A stretch of 64,000 bases of DNA from Cellulomonas wangleii. GTDB taxonomy: Bacteria > Actinomycetota > Actinomycetes > Actinomycetales > Cellulomonadaceae. This document shows, in pieces, positions 44,901 through 52,540 of the stretch (position 1 is its first letter; the number at the start of each line of letters is the position of its first letter). The stretch spans positions 3,782,001-3,846,000 of the forward strand of contig NZ_CP074405.1 of NCBI RefSeq assembly GCF_018388445.1, written 5' to 3'. The notes under the pieces were generated by a model. The model was not told where the DNA came from and ran no database searches. It was given only the letters and a program-made list of their open reading frames with translations. The position numbers and the translations under genes are program-made.

Positions 44901-46564
44901 CGCCGCTGCTCGAGCACGGCGAGCAGCTCGGAGATCCGCCGGGCGGTCGTCTCCTCGTCGGTGCCGACCTGCGCGACCGGTCCGCCGTCGCGGCGCGCGT
45001 GCGGCAGCCACCGCACCCACCCCCACTCCTGCCCGCCGTCCGGGTCGGCGAGCAGGTGCACCGACACGTCCGCGGGCGAGTGCGCCGCGACCACCTGCGC
45101 GAGCATCCACGCGCCGACCCGGCGGCGCGCGTCGGCCGGTCCGACGACGCCGGTGACGCCGACGCGGGCGAGCGGCACCGCGACGGGCACGTCGGCCGCC
45201 GTCCAGTGCTGGACGCGCTCGTGCTCCTCGCGCCCGGGGTCGTGCAACGACACCTCGCTGGGCAGGTCGGCGGTGCCCACGCGCGCCAGCATCCAGTCGG
45301 GGTCCGTGCGACGCCGCTCCCACAGCCGGGCGCGCGGGCCGGTGGCGAACAGCAGCACCGTCGCGGGGTCCGGCAGGTCGCGGCGGCGTGACGCGCTCTC
45401 GGTGCGCAGCGACTCGAAGGCCTGCTGCTCGATGCGCGCCACCCGCTGCACGTAGGTCCGTACGGCCTCGACGTGCTTGCTGCGCTGCCCCCCGCGCGAG
45501 GACACGAAGTTGCCGATGGCCATGAGCGGGGACAGCCCCATGATGATCAGCGCGTAGGGCGACCTGGTGAACCAGTACATGGCCGCGCCCATGACCAGCG
45601 GCATGAGCACCATCGTCAGGGGGAAGCGCTGCTTGTCGGGCATGCGCGGCTCGGGCGGCAGCCGGAACTCCGACGGCCGCACGGGCGGCAGCAGCCGCGG
45701 CGGCCGGTTGTAGTCGAGCGTGGCGCCCGCCGCGCTCGGTGACAGCGACGCGTCGGGCAGGCCCACCTCACCGACCTCGAGGACGACGTCACCCACCACC
45801 AGCGACTCGCCGGGGTGCCACGGCTGCGCGGCGGTCAGCGCGATCCGGTCGACGTGGACCAGCGGGCGGTCGGACTCCGGGTCGACCTCGGTCATGGCCT
45901 CCAGGCCCTGGCGCGCCTGCGCGAGCTGGCGGGCGAACCGCCCCCGGGGGCGCCGGCCGCGGGACGCCCCGGCCGCCGGCTCGCCCCGGGGGACCACGAT
46001 GGGGCCCTCCGGGGGGCGACGGCGCACGGGTGCGGGGACGACGGCACCCAGCACCTCGGGCGCGGGCTCGACGGTCACCGAGCCGTCGACGCCGACCTCC
46101 AGCACCACGGCGACCGGCGGCACGTCGGGGTCGTCCACCGGGACGGACGCGGCGGGGTCCGACCCGAGCACGTGCCGGCCGACCGGCAAGCGGTGCACCC
46201 GCCCGGCCTGCCGGCCGGACACGACACGGACCTCGCACGCACCGTCCGGCTCCGCCCACACGTCGCCCGGGTCGACCCCGAGGCCCACGACCGCGCCGTG
46301 CCGCAGCGGCGACTGCTCGACGGGTACGTCGGCGTCCAGCGGGGCGCCGTGCCACCACAGGTCGGGCGCACCGGCCTCGGCGACCGTCGCGGTCACGACG
46401 CCCAGGTGCCCCGACCCGCGCGGCACCACGCGCGCACGCGCCGTCGGCACGAGCGCGTCGAGCGCCTGCGCGACGTCCCGCACCCGCGCACCGGGAGGGC
46501 ACTCCACGACGACGTCGCGCGGCTCGTCGCCGCGCTGGGCCGTCACGCTGAGCAGCAGTCGCAC
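41942..46564 (-). CDS. eccC: EccC/EssC-type FHA-FtsK ATPase of a type VII secretion system
   Basis: A 1540-residue motor ATPase. The N-terminal part includes a ubiquitin-like stretch and an FHA-like domain (about 117-170, VGRHVLGSDPAASVPVDD). Two membrane helices lie near 310-355 (FPLTMVLMPLVMGAAMYWF; ALIIMGLSPLMAIGNFV). Three FtsK-type ATPase domains follow: D1 with a complete Walker A GTTGSGKSELLQ near 735 and Walker B LMIVIDEFAAL; D2 GAARSGRSTVLR near 1068; D3 GPRRSGRSTTLL near 1365. D2 and D3 have Arg in place of the Walker Lys. In T7SS these motors drive WXG100 substrates, one of which is encoded upstream. EccB, EccD and EccE are not in the window. Confidence 0.9.
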   Translation of the reverse strand: MRLLLSVTAQRGDEPRDVVVECPPGARVRDVAQALDALVPTARARVVPRGSGHLGVVTATVAEAGAPDLWWHGAPLDADVPVEQSPLRHGAVVGLGVDPGDVWAEPDGACEVRVVSGRQAGRVHRLPVGRHVLGSDPAASVPVDDPDVPPVAVVLEVGVDGSVTVEPAPEVLGAVVPAPVRRRPPEGPIVVPRGEPAAGASRGRRPRGRFARQLAQARQGLEAMTEVDPESDRPLVHVDRIALTAAQPWHPGESLVVGDVVLEVGEVGLPDASLSPSAAGATLDYNRPPRLLPPVRPSEFRLPPEPRMPDKQRFPLTMVLMPLVMGAAMYWFTRSPYALIIMGLSPLMAIGNFVSSRGGQRSKHVEAVRTYVQRVARIEQQAFESLRTESASRRRDLPDPATVLLFATGPRARLWERRRTDPDWMLARVGTADLPSEVSLHDPGREEHERVQHWTAADVPVAVPLARVGVTGVVGPADARRRVGAWMLAQVVAAHSPADVSVHLLADPDGGQEWGWVRWLPHARRDGGPVAQVGTDEETTARRISELLAVLEQRRSVARGQGVGFGGSGAVLPAPVVVVLDGARRVRLLPGLVTLLREGPAHGIYFLCLDEQERQLPEECQAVVDLAGPTARVAVAGQEPVDGVRVDLVPTGWFERLGRSLAPIEDISTEDLSATLVASSRLLDVLGLDPPTPADVARGWAAGGRTTRAVIGESSDGPFAVDVRADGPHGLVAGTTGSGKSELLQTMIASLAIGNRPDEMTFVLVDYKGGAAFKDCSRLPHTVGMVTDLDAHLTTRALESLAAELRRREHQLADAGAKDIEDYLAARGPADAPMPRLMIVIDEFAALVAELPDFVTGLVDIARRGRSLGVHLVLATQRPAGVVSAEIKSNTNLRIALRVTDRNDSQDVIEAPDAAEIAPSLPGRAYARLGHTSLVAFQSSRVGGRPPSVGGGARVDVTPLTWAGTGRPVPVQRASSEDDVDVPTDLASLVTAVQGAATLAGVSAPPPPWLPALGEVVTAHDVATQGGEALAARPLALPYGLLDLPAEQRRDVATHDLDTAGNLAVVGAARSGRSTVLRALAAAVATRTSPRDVHLYGLDFGNNALLPLMGLPHTGAVVPRDQPDRVARLTRRLRAEISRRQQLLAEQSFADVREQRAGVAPAQRLPYLLVLLDRWEGFIQAFEDVDAGALVDLWTQILQEGPGAGVKVVVAGDRSLLAGRISTLTEDRVMLPMPDPGDYQSVGLSVRDVPQHLPEGRAFRSEGPHELQVCLLDDDPSGPAQVAALQAVGRTATARHAGDPVPATGAQVPFRIDPLPTRLTLDEAAALGGPPLRRTAVPLGVGGDTLALHGLEAEEHGPGLLVLGPRRSGRSTTLLTVGESALRRGWTVGVVTPRRSPLRDLAARDGVVAIEVEATRDEVTAALALLVPQDVPSVLLVDDLELVGTDGVLADAIVAHLGALRDRPGLVVAAGTADELGSAYRGPAATIKKSRSGLLLAPATPNDGDLFGLRLPRSAIGGAVPGRGLLVSGGAWQLVQVPLP

Positions 46565-46603
46565 GCGCTCCCCCGTCCGGGTGGCTCGGTGCCGGGCGGA
46601 CCA

Positions 46604-46628
46604 CGGCCCGCCCCATGAGGGCGGGCCG
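46604..46628 (-). terminator. Hairpin between the WXG100 and eccC genes
   Basis: A perfect 10 bp stem (46604-46613 with 46619-46628, loop CATGA), extendable with mismatches, lies 17 bp beyond the WXG100 stop and 40 bp before the eccC start. It could be an attenuator giving much substrate and little ATPase. Confidence 0.6.
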
Positions 46629-46644
46629 CCGGCCGTGGCACCGG

Positions 46645-46917
46645 TCAGATGCGGTCGGGCTCGCCCGTGGCCGCCGCGATGTTGTTGTGGTTCGTCTTCA
46701 CGTCGCCCGCTGCACCGTCCAGCGCGTCACGCAGCCGGTCGAGGTTGGCGCGGTAGTCCTGCCACGCGGTCCGGAAGTCCTCGGAGTACTTGCCCGTCCA
46801 CACGGCGCTCTCGAGCGCCTTGTCGACGTCGCCCTTCATCCGCTCGGCGTCGGCCGCCGTCGTCGTGAACGTCTTGTTGAGCTGCTGCAGGGTGCTGAGT
46901 TCGGCGCCAACGGCCAC
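46645..46917 (-). CDS. WXG100-family protein (type VII secretion substrate)
   Basis: A 90-residue helical hairpin protein of the ESAT-6-like WXG100 family. The turn motif is AVWTGKYSEDFR (W-x-G) near residue 39, between two amphipathic helices. The C-terminal stretch after the second helix is short, with no clear YxxxD/E signal. The GTG at 46917 has AGAGGAG 6 nt upstream; the longer frame adds an unrelated leader. Only one WXG100 gene is present, so it may form homodimers, as in monocistronic systems. Confidence 0.87.
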   Translation of the reverse strand: MAVGAELSTLQQLNKTFTTTAADAERMKGDVDKALESAVWTGKYSEDFRTAWQDYRANLDRLRDALDGAAGDVKTNHNNIAAATGEPDRI

Positions 46918-47036
46918 GGGAGTCTCCTCTTGTGTCGAGCTCGGCGCCCCTCGGCGCCGGGGACCGACCTTATCGGGCAATTCACCGCGAAGGGTGCGCC
47001 TTGTGGATGAACCGTCGAGCGCTCACTCGTCCGGTC

Positions 47037-49868
47037 TCACGCGGACCCGCGCAGGGTCTGCCCCGTGTCCGGGACCAGCTCCTCGACCAGGGCCCGCGTG
47101 GCCGCCGACATCACCGGGACGTCCGCCGCGCGCAGCGTCGCGACCAGGACGCCGACCACGTCACGCACCGCGTCGGGGCCGCCCGTGGCGTCCGCGGCCC
47201 GCAGCAGGTCGCGCCACAGCAGCTCGGACGTCGGGCTGACCTGCACGGCGTCCCAGGCAACCCGCTGCGCGGCCGCCGGGTCGTCGCCGTCCCGGTGCAG
47301 CACCACGAGGCGGTGGGCCGCGTCGACGAGCAGGTCCCGCGACGCGTGCTCCGCGCGCACCCGGGCGAGCCACCCGTAGCGCCCCGGCGGCCGGACGGCC
47401 ACGACGGGCGCCGCCGCCAGGGCGAGGGCCTCGCCGAGCAGCGAGCGCTCGGCCGCGGGATCGGCGGCACCGCGCGCCCGCGCGAGCAGCGAGCGCACGA
47501 CGTCCCAGTCCACGACGACGTCGGGACCCAGGGTGAGCCGCCCGTCGTCGCCCCGGCGCAGGTGCGGCCGCCCGGCCGCGTCCTCGCCGAGCCACGCCGC
47601 GGCGCGGGTGATCGTGCGCTCCCGGACCTCCGGGGTCGCCCCACCGGGCCACAGCGCGGCGGCCAGCACCGTGCCGTGCACCCCCTCGGGGTGCAGCGCG
47701 AGCAGGGTCACCAGCTCGGTGAGCAGCGGCCGGCGGGCCTCGTCCACCGGCCGCCGCGCCTCGACGCGGGGCTCACCGAGCACGAGCACCCGGACCGCGG
47801 CACGCTGCAGGTCCGCCGCGGACAGCGTCCGGTCCGGCGGGTCGACGTCGGGCCGTTCCACCGCGCCCTCGTGCTCGGCCGCCGCCCGCCGCTCGTCGAC
47901 ACCGCGCACGGGGTCCGGCGCCTCGACCAGCAGCTCGCCCAGCGCGTCGACGTGCGCGGCGGTGAGCCGGTTGGCGCGGACGTCGACGCCCAGCAGGCGG
48001 GCCGTCAGCCGGCCGTCGGCCGCGACCTCGAGCCGCCAGCGCGCGCCGGGCAGGTCTCCCACGCAGACCACGCCCAGCGCGGTGCGCTGCGCGGTGGTCG
48101 ACAGGGCGGCCAGCTCGCGGCCGGCGTCCGGGGCGGGCGGCTCGCCCAGCACGACGTACTCGGGCACACCCACCGCGGTGCCGTCGCCCCGCAGGCGGCC
48201 GGTCAGGACGTCGTCGCCGGTCGCGCGGGCGCGGTGGGCACGCAGCCGGTCCAGCACGCCGGTGACCGTGCCGGCGCGCGTGTAGCGGTCCGCGGGGAGC
48301 TCGCGCAGCCCGTCCGGCATGCCCACCCCGGTCACCTGCAGGGCGTCCGACCAGCGGTTGGTCGCCAGCTCGGCGGCCAGCGCGGTCGCGACCTCCCGGG
48401 CGGCGGTCGGGTCGCCGACCAGCGCCACAGGACCCTGCGCGGCCTCGAGGTCCACGAGGACGTCGCGGCCCGCGTCGTCGCGGCCCAGGGACACCAGGCC
48501 CGGGAACGGCGCCGGTGCGTCGATCCGGCCCAGGTCGAGGTCGGAGGCGGCGAGCCGCCAGCGACGCCCGCCGTCCAGCGTCTGCCAGGGCCGCGGGGCG
48601 TCCGCGGCGGCCGGCGTCAGGTCGAGCTCCAGCCCGCTGTCGTCGACGCGTGCGACCACGACGCCCGGCAGGCTGCGCCGCTGCGAGCGCAGCTCGGCGG
48701 CGAGCCGCCGCAGCCCACGGTCGAGCAGCAGCGCACGCTGCGGGTCGGCTCCGACGCGCAGGACGACCTCGAGCTCGACCGCGCCCGCGCCGGGCTCGCC
48801 GGAGCGCCCGCGGCGGCGACGGCGCTCCAGCGCCACGAGCAGGCCGGCGGCCAGCAGGCCCGCCCCGACCAGACCGGGCGCGGTGCTCTCCGCGGCGGAC
48901 CCGGTGACCTCGTGGGCGGCGGCCCCGGCGACCCCGGTGGCGGCGGTCGCCACGTCGCCCGCCGGGGTGGGCGCGGCCGGGGCCTGGACGGGCACCGCGG
49001 GCGCCGGGGCGGGGGTGACCACCGCGGTGACGCGGTCCACGCCCGTCGCGTCCTCCGGCATGATCAGCAGCCAGTTCGGCTGGATCAGCCGCTCGAGCGT
49101 GAGCTCCTGGCCGTCGGGCTGGTCCCGGCCCTTGTTGAGCTCGAACACCTCGCGGTAGCGCATGCCGTCGCCGGTGGTGCGCTCGGCGATGTCCCAGAGG
49201 TTGTCGTGGTACCGGCCCTCGGGCGGCTGCACCACGTAGACGCGGCGCCCCTCGAGCTCGGCGCCCTCCTCGGGGCTGAGCTGCATGCCCCCCAGCCAGT
49301 ACGTGGTCTCGACCTGGGCGGCAGCCTCGACCGAGGCGTCGGCGGCGGGGGCCGGCGTCGACGCCGCGGGCCCGGGGACCTCGACGGCGGAGACCGCCAC
49401 CGGGGACGCGACGGACTCGTACCCCGCGACGGCGGGCGCGACCGCCGCGGTGGCCTGACCGGCCGCGGTCACGAGCAGCAGCACCGTCACCACCAGCGTG
49501 CGGGCCAGCCGCTGGCTGGGACCGGCCAGCGGCACCCGGGCGGGCAGCCCGACGCCCGACAGCGCCGACCGCAGCTCGACGAGCACGCAGACCGTGAACT
49601 GCAACCAGGCGATCCACACCACCCACACCAGCACTGCCAGCAGCTGCTCGACCCCGATGGTGGCCAGCAGGTCCGCCCGGCCGGGCAGGGACGTGGGGAT
49701 GACGGGCAGGGCGTCGAGCGCCACCAGCCCCGCCGGGACCCCGACGACGAGCAGGAGCAGCAGGAACGCCGCACCGAGGGCCGCGCCGACAGGTCGGGCC
49801 TCCGGCTCCCCCACCTGCTGGAACCGCTGGGGGCCGGTGCGGCGCTCGTCCTGGTGCTGGCTGGTCAC
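47037..49868 (-). CDS. Membrane-anchored LysM-BTAD putative regulator
   Basis: A 943-residue membrane protein. Predicted helices lie at about 28-51, 70-98 and 123-145, then a long Ala/Pro-rich extracytoplasmic part with a LysM-like peptidoglycan-binding motif at 210-272 (YVVQPPEGRYHDNLWDIAERT). A fourth helix (330-347) is followed by a run of Arg (positive-inside), placing the remaining 590 residues in the cytoplasm. These end in a bacterial transcriptional activator (BTAD) domain and TPR-like helices (about 700-930, LLTELVTLLALHPEGVHGTVL; LARVRAEHASRDLL). A winged DNA-binding part is suggested by VRERTITRAAAWLG. The gene overlaps the upstream pseudopilin gene by 4 bp. Confidence 0.82.
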   Translation of the reverse strand: MTSQHQDERRTGPQRFQQVGEPEARPVGAALGAAFLLLLLVVGVPAGLVALDALPVIPTSLPGRADLLATIGVEQLLAVLVWVVWIAWLQFTVCVLVELRSALSGVGLPARVPLAGPSQRLARTLVVTVLLLVTAAGQATAAVAPAVAGYESVASPVAVSAVEVPGPAASTPAPAADASVEAAAQVETTYWLGGMQLSPEEGAELEGRRVYVVQPPEGRYHDNLWDIAERTTGDGMRYREVFELNKGRDQPDGQELTLERLIQPNWLLIMPEDATGVDRVTAVVTPAPAPAVPVQAPAAPTPAGDVATAATGVAGAAAHEVTGSAAESTAPGLVGAGLLAAGLLVALERRRRRGRSGEPGAGAVELEVVLRVGADPQRALLLDRGLRRLAAELRSQRRSLPGVVVARVDDSGLELDLTPAAADAPRPWQTLDGGRRWRLAASDLDLGRIDAPAPFPGLVSLGRDDAGRDVLVDLEAAQGPVALVGDPTAAREVATALAAELATNRWSDALQVTGVGMPDGLRELPADRYTRAGTVTGVLDRLRAHRARATGDDVLTGRLRGDGTAVGVPEYVVLGEPPAPDAGRELAALSTTAQRTALGVVCVGDLPGARWRLEVAADGRLTARLLGVDVRANRLTAAHVDALGELLVEAPDPVRGVDERRAAAEHEGAVERPDVDPPDRTLSAADLQRAAVRVLVLGEPRVEARRPVDEARRPLLTELVTLLALHPEGVHGTVLAAALWPGGATPEVRERTITRAAAWLGEDAAGRPHLRRGDDGRLTLGPDVVVDWDVVRSLLARARGAADPAAERSLLGEALALAAAPVVAVRPPGRYGWLARVRAEHASRDLLVDAAHRLVVLHRDGDDPAAAQRVAWDAVQVSPTSELLWRDLLRAADATGGPDAVRDVVGVLVATLRAADVPVMSAATRALVEELVPDTGQTLRGSA

Positions 49869-50350
49869 GGTGCTCCCCCGAGCTCGGAGTTGATGCCGAA
49901 GGCGGCGCGCGCGGTGGCGTCGCCCTCGACGGTGAAGCTGTCGATGAACACGAGCTGCAGCAGCGCCGTCGGGACGACGTCGCTGACCTGGACCGTCACG
50001 GCGTCCCCGTCGGCGCCGACGGAGATGCGGCCGGGCGCGTAACCACGTGCGACGAGGAAGTCACGGGCCTCACTGGTCGCCCGCACCGGGTCGATCCTCG
50101 GGACGCTGCCGCCGCGCAGGGACCCGGCGTCCACCTGGTCGGCGCCGACGCGCGCCGCCTGCTCCGCGTCGTCGGTGATGGCGACCCGCGCGTTCACGGC
50201 GCGCCCGCCGTCCGCGACCAGGCCGGCGAGCGCGAACAGCACGACGACCAGGCCGATGACGAAGGCGGTCGCCGTGCCGCGGTCACCCCGCTCCGGCCCG
50301 CCGTCCGGGTCCGTCACGCCCTGCCGGACGCGGTGCACGATCCTGCGCAC
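49865..50350 (-). CDS. TadG/Rv3654c-like pilus-assembly protein
   Basis: A 161-residue protein with the Tad pseudopilin N-terminal pattern: a polar start, then DRGTATAFVIGLVVVLFALAGLV, and a soluble domain (AVNARVAITDDAEQAARVGADQVD). The GTG at 50350 follows GGGAGG by 6 nt. It is the last of a chain of small membrane pilus genes and overlaps the LysM-BTAD gene by 4 bp. Confidence 0.72.
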   Translation of the reverse strand: MRRIVHRVRQGVTDPDGGPERGDRGTATAFVIGLVVVLFALAGLVADGGRAVNARVAITDDAEQAARVGADQVDAGSLRGGSVPRIDPVRATSEARDFLVARGYAPGRISVGADGDAVTVQVSDVVPTALLQLVFIDSFTVEGDATARAAFGINSELGGAP

Positions 50351-50352
50351 GC

Positions 50353-50793
50353 TCAGCCTCCCGTCCGTCGCCACGTGTCCAGCGGGGCGGTGCTCGACCC
50401 GGTCACGTCCGCCGACCCGGGCAGCCCGACGAGTCCCAGGTCGGAGAACGAGACCCGGCAGCGCACCTCCACGGTCACCAGGTCGCCGGCGACGAAGTCC
50501 CCGGTCAGCTCGGCCGGCTCGCACCGCAGCGAGTCGGGCGCGGCGGCGTCCGCCATGGCGCGCGCGGCCGCCAGCGCGGCGTCGCCGCTGCGCTCGAGGG
50601 TCGCGGCACGCACGGCGTCGCGCGCCATCGCCTGCGCCGCCCCCTCGGCGGACACGAACCGGCCGAAGGCGACGACGAGGAACATCATGAGGACGAGCAG
50701 CGGCACGAGCACGACGACCTCGACGGCCATCGACCCGCGGTCGCGCGGCGGCGCCGCGGCGCAGCGGGGTCGCCGGTCCTCCCCGTGCCTCAT
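50353..50793 (-). CDS. TadE-like minor pilin
   Basis: A 146-residue single-helix protein: RDRGSMAVEVVVLVPLLVLMMFLVVAFGRF is the TadE-type G-S-x-x-V-E signature and membrane helix; a soluble domain with two Cys (C109 and C129 by approximate count) follows. The ATG at 50793 is favoured over a longer frame. Its stop is 2 bp from the next start, so the genes are translationally linked. Confidence 0.75.
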   Translation of the reverse strand: MRHGEDRRPRCAAAPPRDRGSMAVEVVVLVPLLVLMMFLVVAFGRFVSAEGAAQAMARDAVRAATLERSGDAALAAARAMADAAAPDSLRCEPAELTGDFVAGDLVTVEVRCRVSFSDLGLVGLPGSADVTGSSTAPLDTWRRTGG

Positions 50794-50869
50794 GCGTCCC
50801 CCCTCTCCTCGATCCGACGGCTGCCGGCCGGCGTCCAGCGCCACCGGCCCCCCCGGTGCTGCACCCGCG

Positions 50870-51274
50870 TCACGTGTCCGCGCGGAAGCGCTCGACCGGT
50901 CCCTGGACCGTGGCCGACACCTCGGGCGCCAGCCCCTGCACGATCTCGACCGCGCGGCCCGTGACGGTGACGCGCACCGTCAGGGCGTCGGGCTGGGTGA
51001 CCGTCACGTCCACGTCGCGCAGCGACGCACCACCGATCTGCTCGGCGTACGTGACGGCCCGCTGCCGCGCCTCCTGCACCGACCCGGCGGTCCCGCCACC
51101 GGTGCGCACGACGCGCGCCGCCTCGCGCGCGACGGCGCCGGCGAGCTCGTTCCCGTACCAGGTGAGCGAGAACTGCACGATCGCGAAGATCGCCAGCATG
51201 AGCAGCGGCGTGTAGAAGATCATCTCGACGCTGCTCGCTCCGCGGTCGTCACGCGGGTGACGCCACCGGCTCAC
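50870..51274 (-). CDS. TadE-like minor pilin
   Basis: A 134-residue protein with the typical start DRGASSVEMIFYTPLLMLAIFAIV (RG-x-S-x-V-E followed by one helix) and a soluble domain (AREAARVVRTGGG). TadE proteins are pseudopilins that initiate or cap Flp pili. The GTG start overlaps the Flp gene stop by 4 bp. Confidence 0.82.
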   Translation of the reverse strand: MSRWRHPRDDRGASSVEMIFYTPLLMLAIFAIVQFSLTWYGNELAGAVAREAARVVRTGGGTAGSVQEARQRAVTYAEQIGGASLRDVDVTVTQPDALTVRVTVTGRAVEIVQGLAPEVSATVQGPVERFRADT

Positions 51275-51525
51275 GGGCCGTCGCCGCCACCGGGGTTACC
51301 ACCGCCACTGCCGGGTGCGCCGGGGATGTCGATCGCGTCGGCCTCCTCGGTGATCCGGTTGTACAGGGTGAGACCGACGGCAGCCGCGAGGGCCACCAGG
51401 ACGCCGGTGATGATCACCCACTCGATCGCGGAGGCCCCGCGGTCGCCGGACTGCTGTGCGCGGGCGATCCGTCGCCGGATCTCCAGCTCCATGTACCCGT
51501 ACGGGGTCCAGGGTGCGAAGAACAT
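51271..51525 (-). CDS. Flp-type pilin (class IVb)
   Basis: An 84-residue protein: the helix DRGASAIEWVIITGVLVALAAAVG with Gly-Ala-Ser-Ala-Ile-Glu is the Flp N-terminus, where a prepilin peptidase would cut after the Gly and the Glu sits five residues in. The C-terminus is Gly/Pro rich and short. AGGAG lies 7 nt upstream of the ATG at 51525. It is probably the major subunit of the pilus made by this locus. A second possible start is the internal ATG at codon 12. Confidence 0.75.
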   Translation of the reverse strand: MFFAPWTPYGYMELEIRRRIARAQQSGDRGASAIEWVIITGVLVALAAAVGLTLYNRITEEADAIDIPGAPGSGGGNPGGGDGP

Positions 51526-51619
51526 GTCACTCTCCTGTCGTGCCGTGCCTGTGTGGTCCTGCCGTGCGTCCGTGCCTGTCCATCCGTGCGTGCTGCCGGT
51601 CGCGCGTGCCCGCGCAGCC

Positions 51620-52540
51620 TCACCCGCTGCCGAACACCGTCATCGCCGCCGGGTAGACGAGGAAGACGAGGAACCCGATCGCCAGCAGCAGCTGGGCGAC
51701 GAGCATGGTCTCGGAGCTCTCACCGGCCTTGCCCTCGGCGTCGGCGAGCTCGCGCCGGCGCATCGAGCCGGCCCGGGCCGCGAGCGAGTCCCGCACCTTG
51801 GCCCCGTCCTCGGCGACGAGCGCCAGGGCCGCGGCCAGGTCGCGCAGCTCGTCGACGCGCAGGTCCTCGCCGAGGGCACCGAGCGCCGCCCACGGCGTCT
51901 CACCGCGCAGCCGGGCCGCGATCAGGGCGTCCCGGATGCGGACCATCGCCCAGCCGTCGCTGATCTCCGAGGCGCCGGACAACGCCTCGGGCACACCGCG
52001 CCCGCCGGCCAGGCTCATGGCGACCAGGTCGAGGAACGAGCCGACCACGTGCCGGAAGTCACGACGCCGGCGGGCCGCCTGCGAGCGCACCGACAGCGCG
52101 GGCAGGGCACCGGCGACCAGGGCGACGACGACCGCGACGACCACCGGCACCCCGAGCGGCACCCCGGTCCCCAGCGCCGCGAGCGCCGCCGTGACCAGCA
52201 GCGGGACCACGAGACCGGCGAGACCGGCCAGCACGGTGCGGGCGAGGAACGCGTCCCGCGTGAGCCCGACCATCGACAGGTCCGAGCGCAGGGAGCCCAG
52301 CCCGATGCCGAGGGCGTCCAGGCCACCCGCGGTGCGACGGCCCAGGACCTGCTCCCAGGACGGCAGCAGCGCGGCCTGCCGGTCGGTCTGCAGCACGCGT
52401 GCGCGCGCGCGGCCCTCGCGGCGCTCCCGGTCGAGCCGCGCCAGGGCGCCCGCGGGACGGGTGGCGGGCGGCACGAGCACCAGGACGAGGACGAGGACGC
52501 CCAGCCCGGCCAATGCACCGGCCACGAGCACGCCGGTCAT
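51620..52540 (-). CDS. tadC: TadC: Tad pilus inner-membrane platform protein
   Basis: A 306-residue T2SF-type membrane protein with helices at both ends (VLVAGALAGLGVLVLVLVLV; MLVAQLLLAIGFLVFLVYPAA) and in the middle (VVPLLVTAALAALG). The T2SF core is FRHVVGSFLDLVAMSLAGGRGVPEAL, then ELRDLAAALALVAEDGAKV. It overlaps tadB by 4 bp and forms the inner-membrane platform with it. Confidence 0.85.
   Translation of the reverse strand: MTGVLVAGALAGLGVLVLVLVLVPPATRPAGALARLDRERREGRARARVLQTDRQAALLPSWEQVLGRRTAGGLDALGIGLGSLRSDLSMVGLTRDAFLARTVLAGLAGLVVPLLVTAALAALGTGVPLGVPVVVAVVVALVAGALPALSVRSQAARRRRDFRHVVGSFLDLVAMSLAGGRGVPEALSGASEISDGWAMVRIRDALIAARLRGETPWAALGALGEDLRVDELRDLAAALALVAEDGAKVRDSLAARAGSMRRRELADAEGKAGESSETMLVAQLLLAIGFLVFLVYPAAMTVFGSG

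Noticed and set aside
41222..45391. 1389-codon plus-strand frame opposite eccC
   Set aside because: Shadow frame; the EccC frame carries Walker motifs and three ATPase domains.
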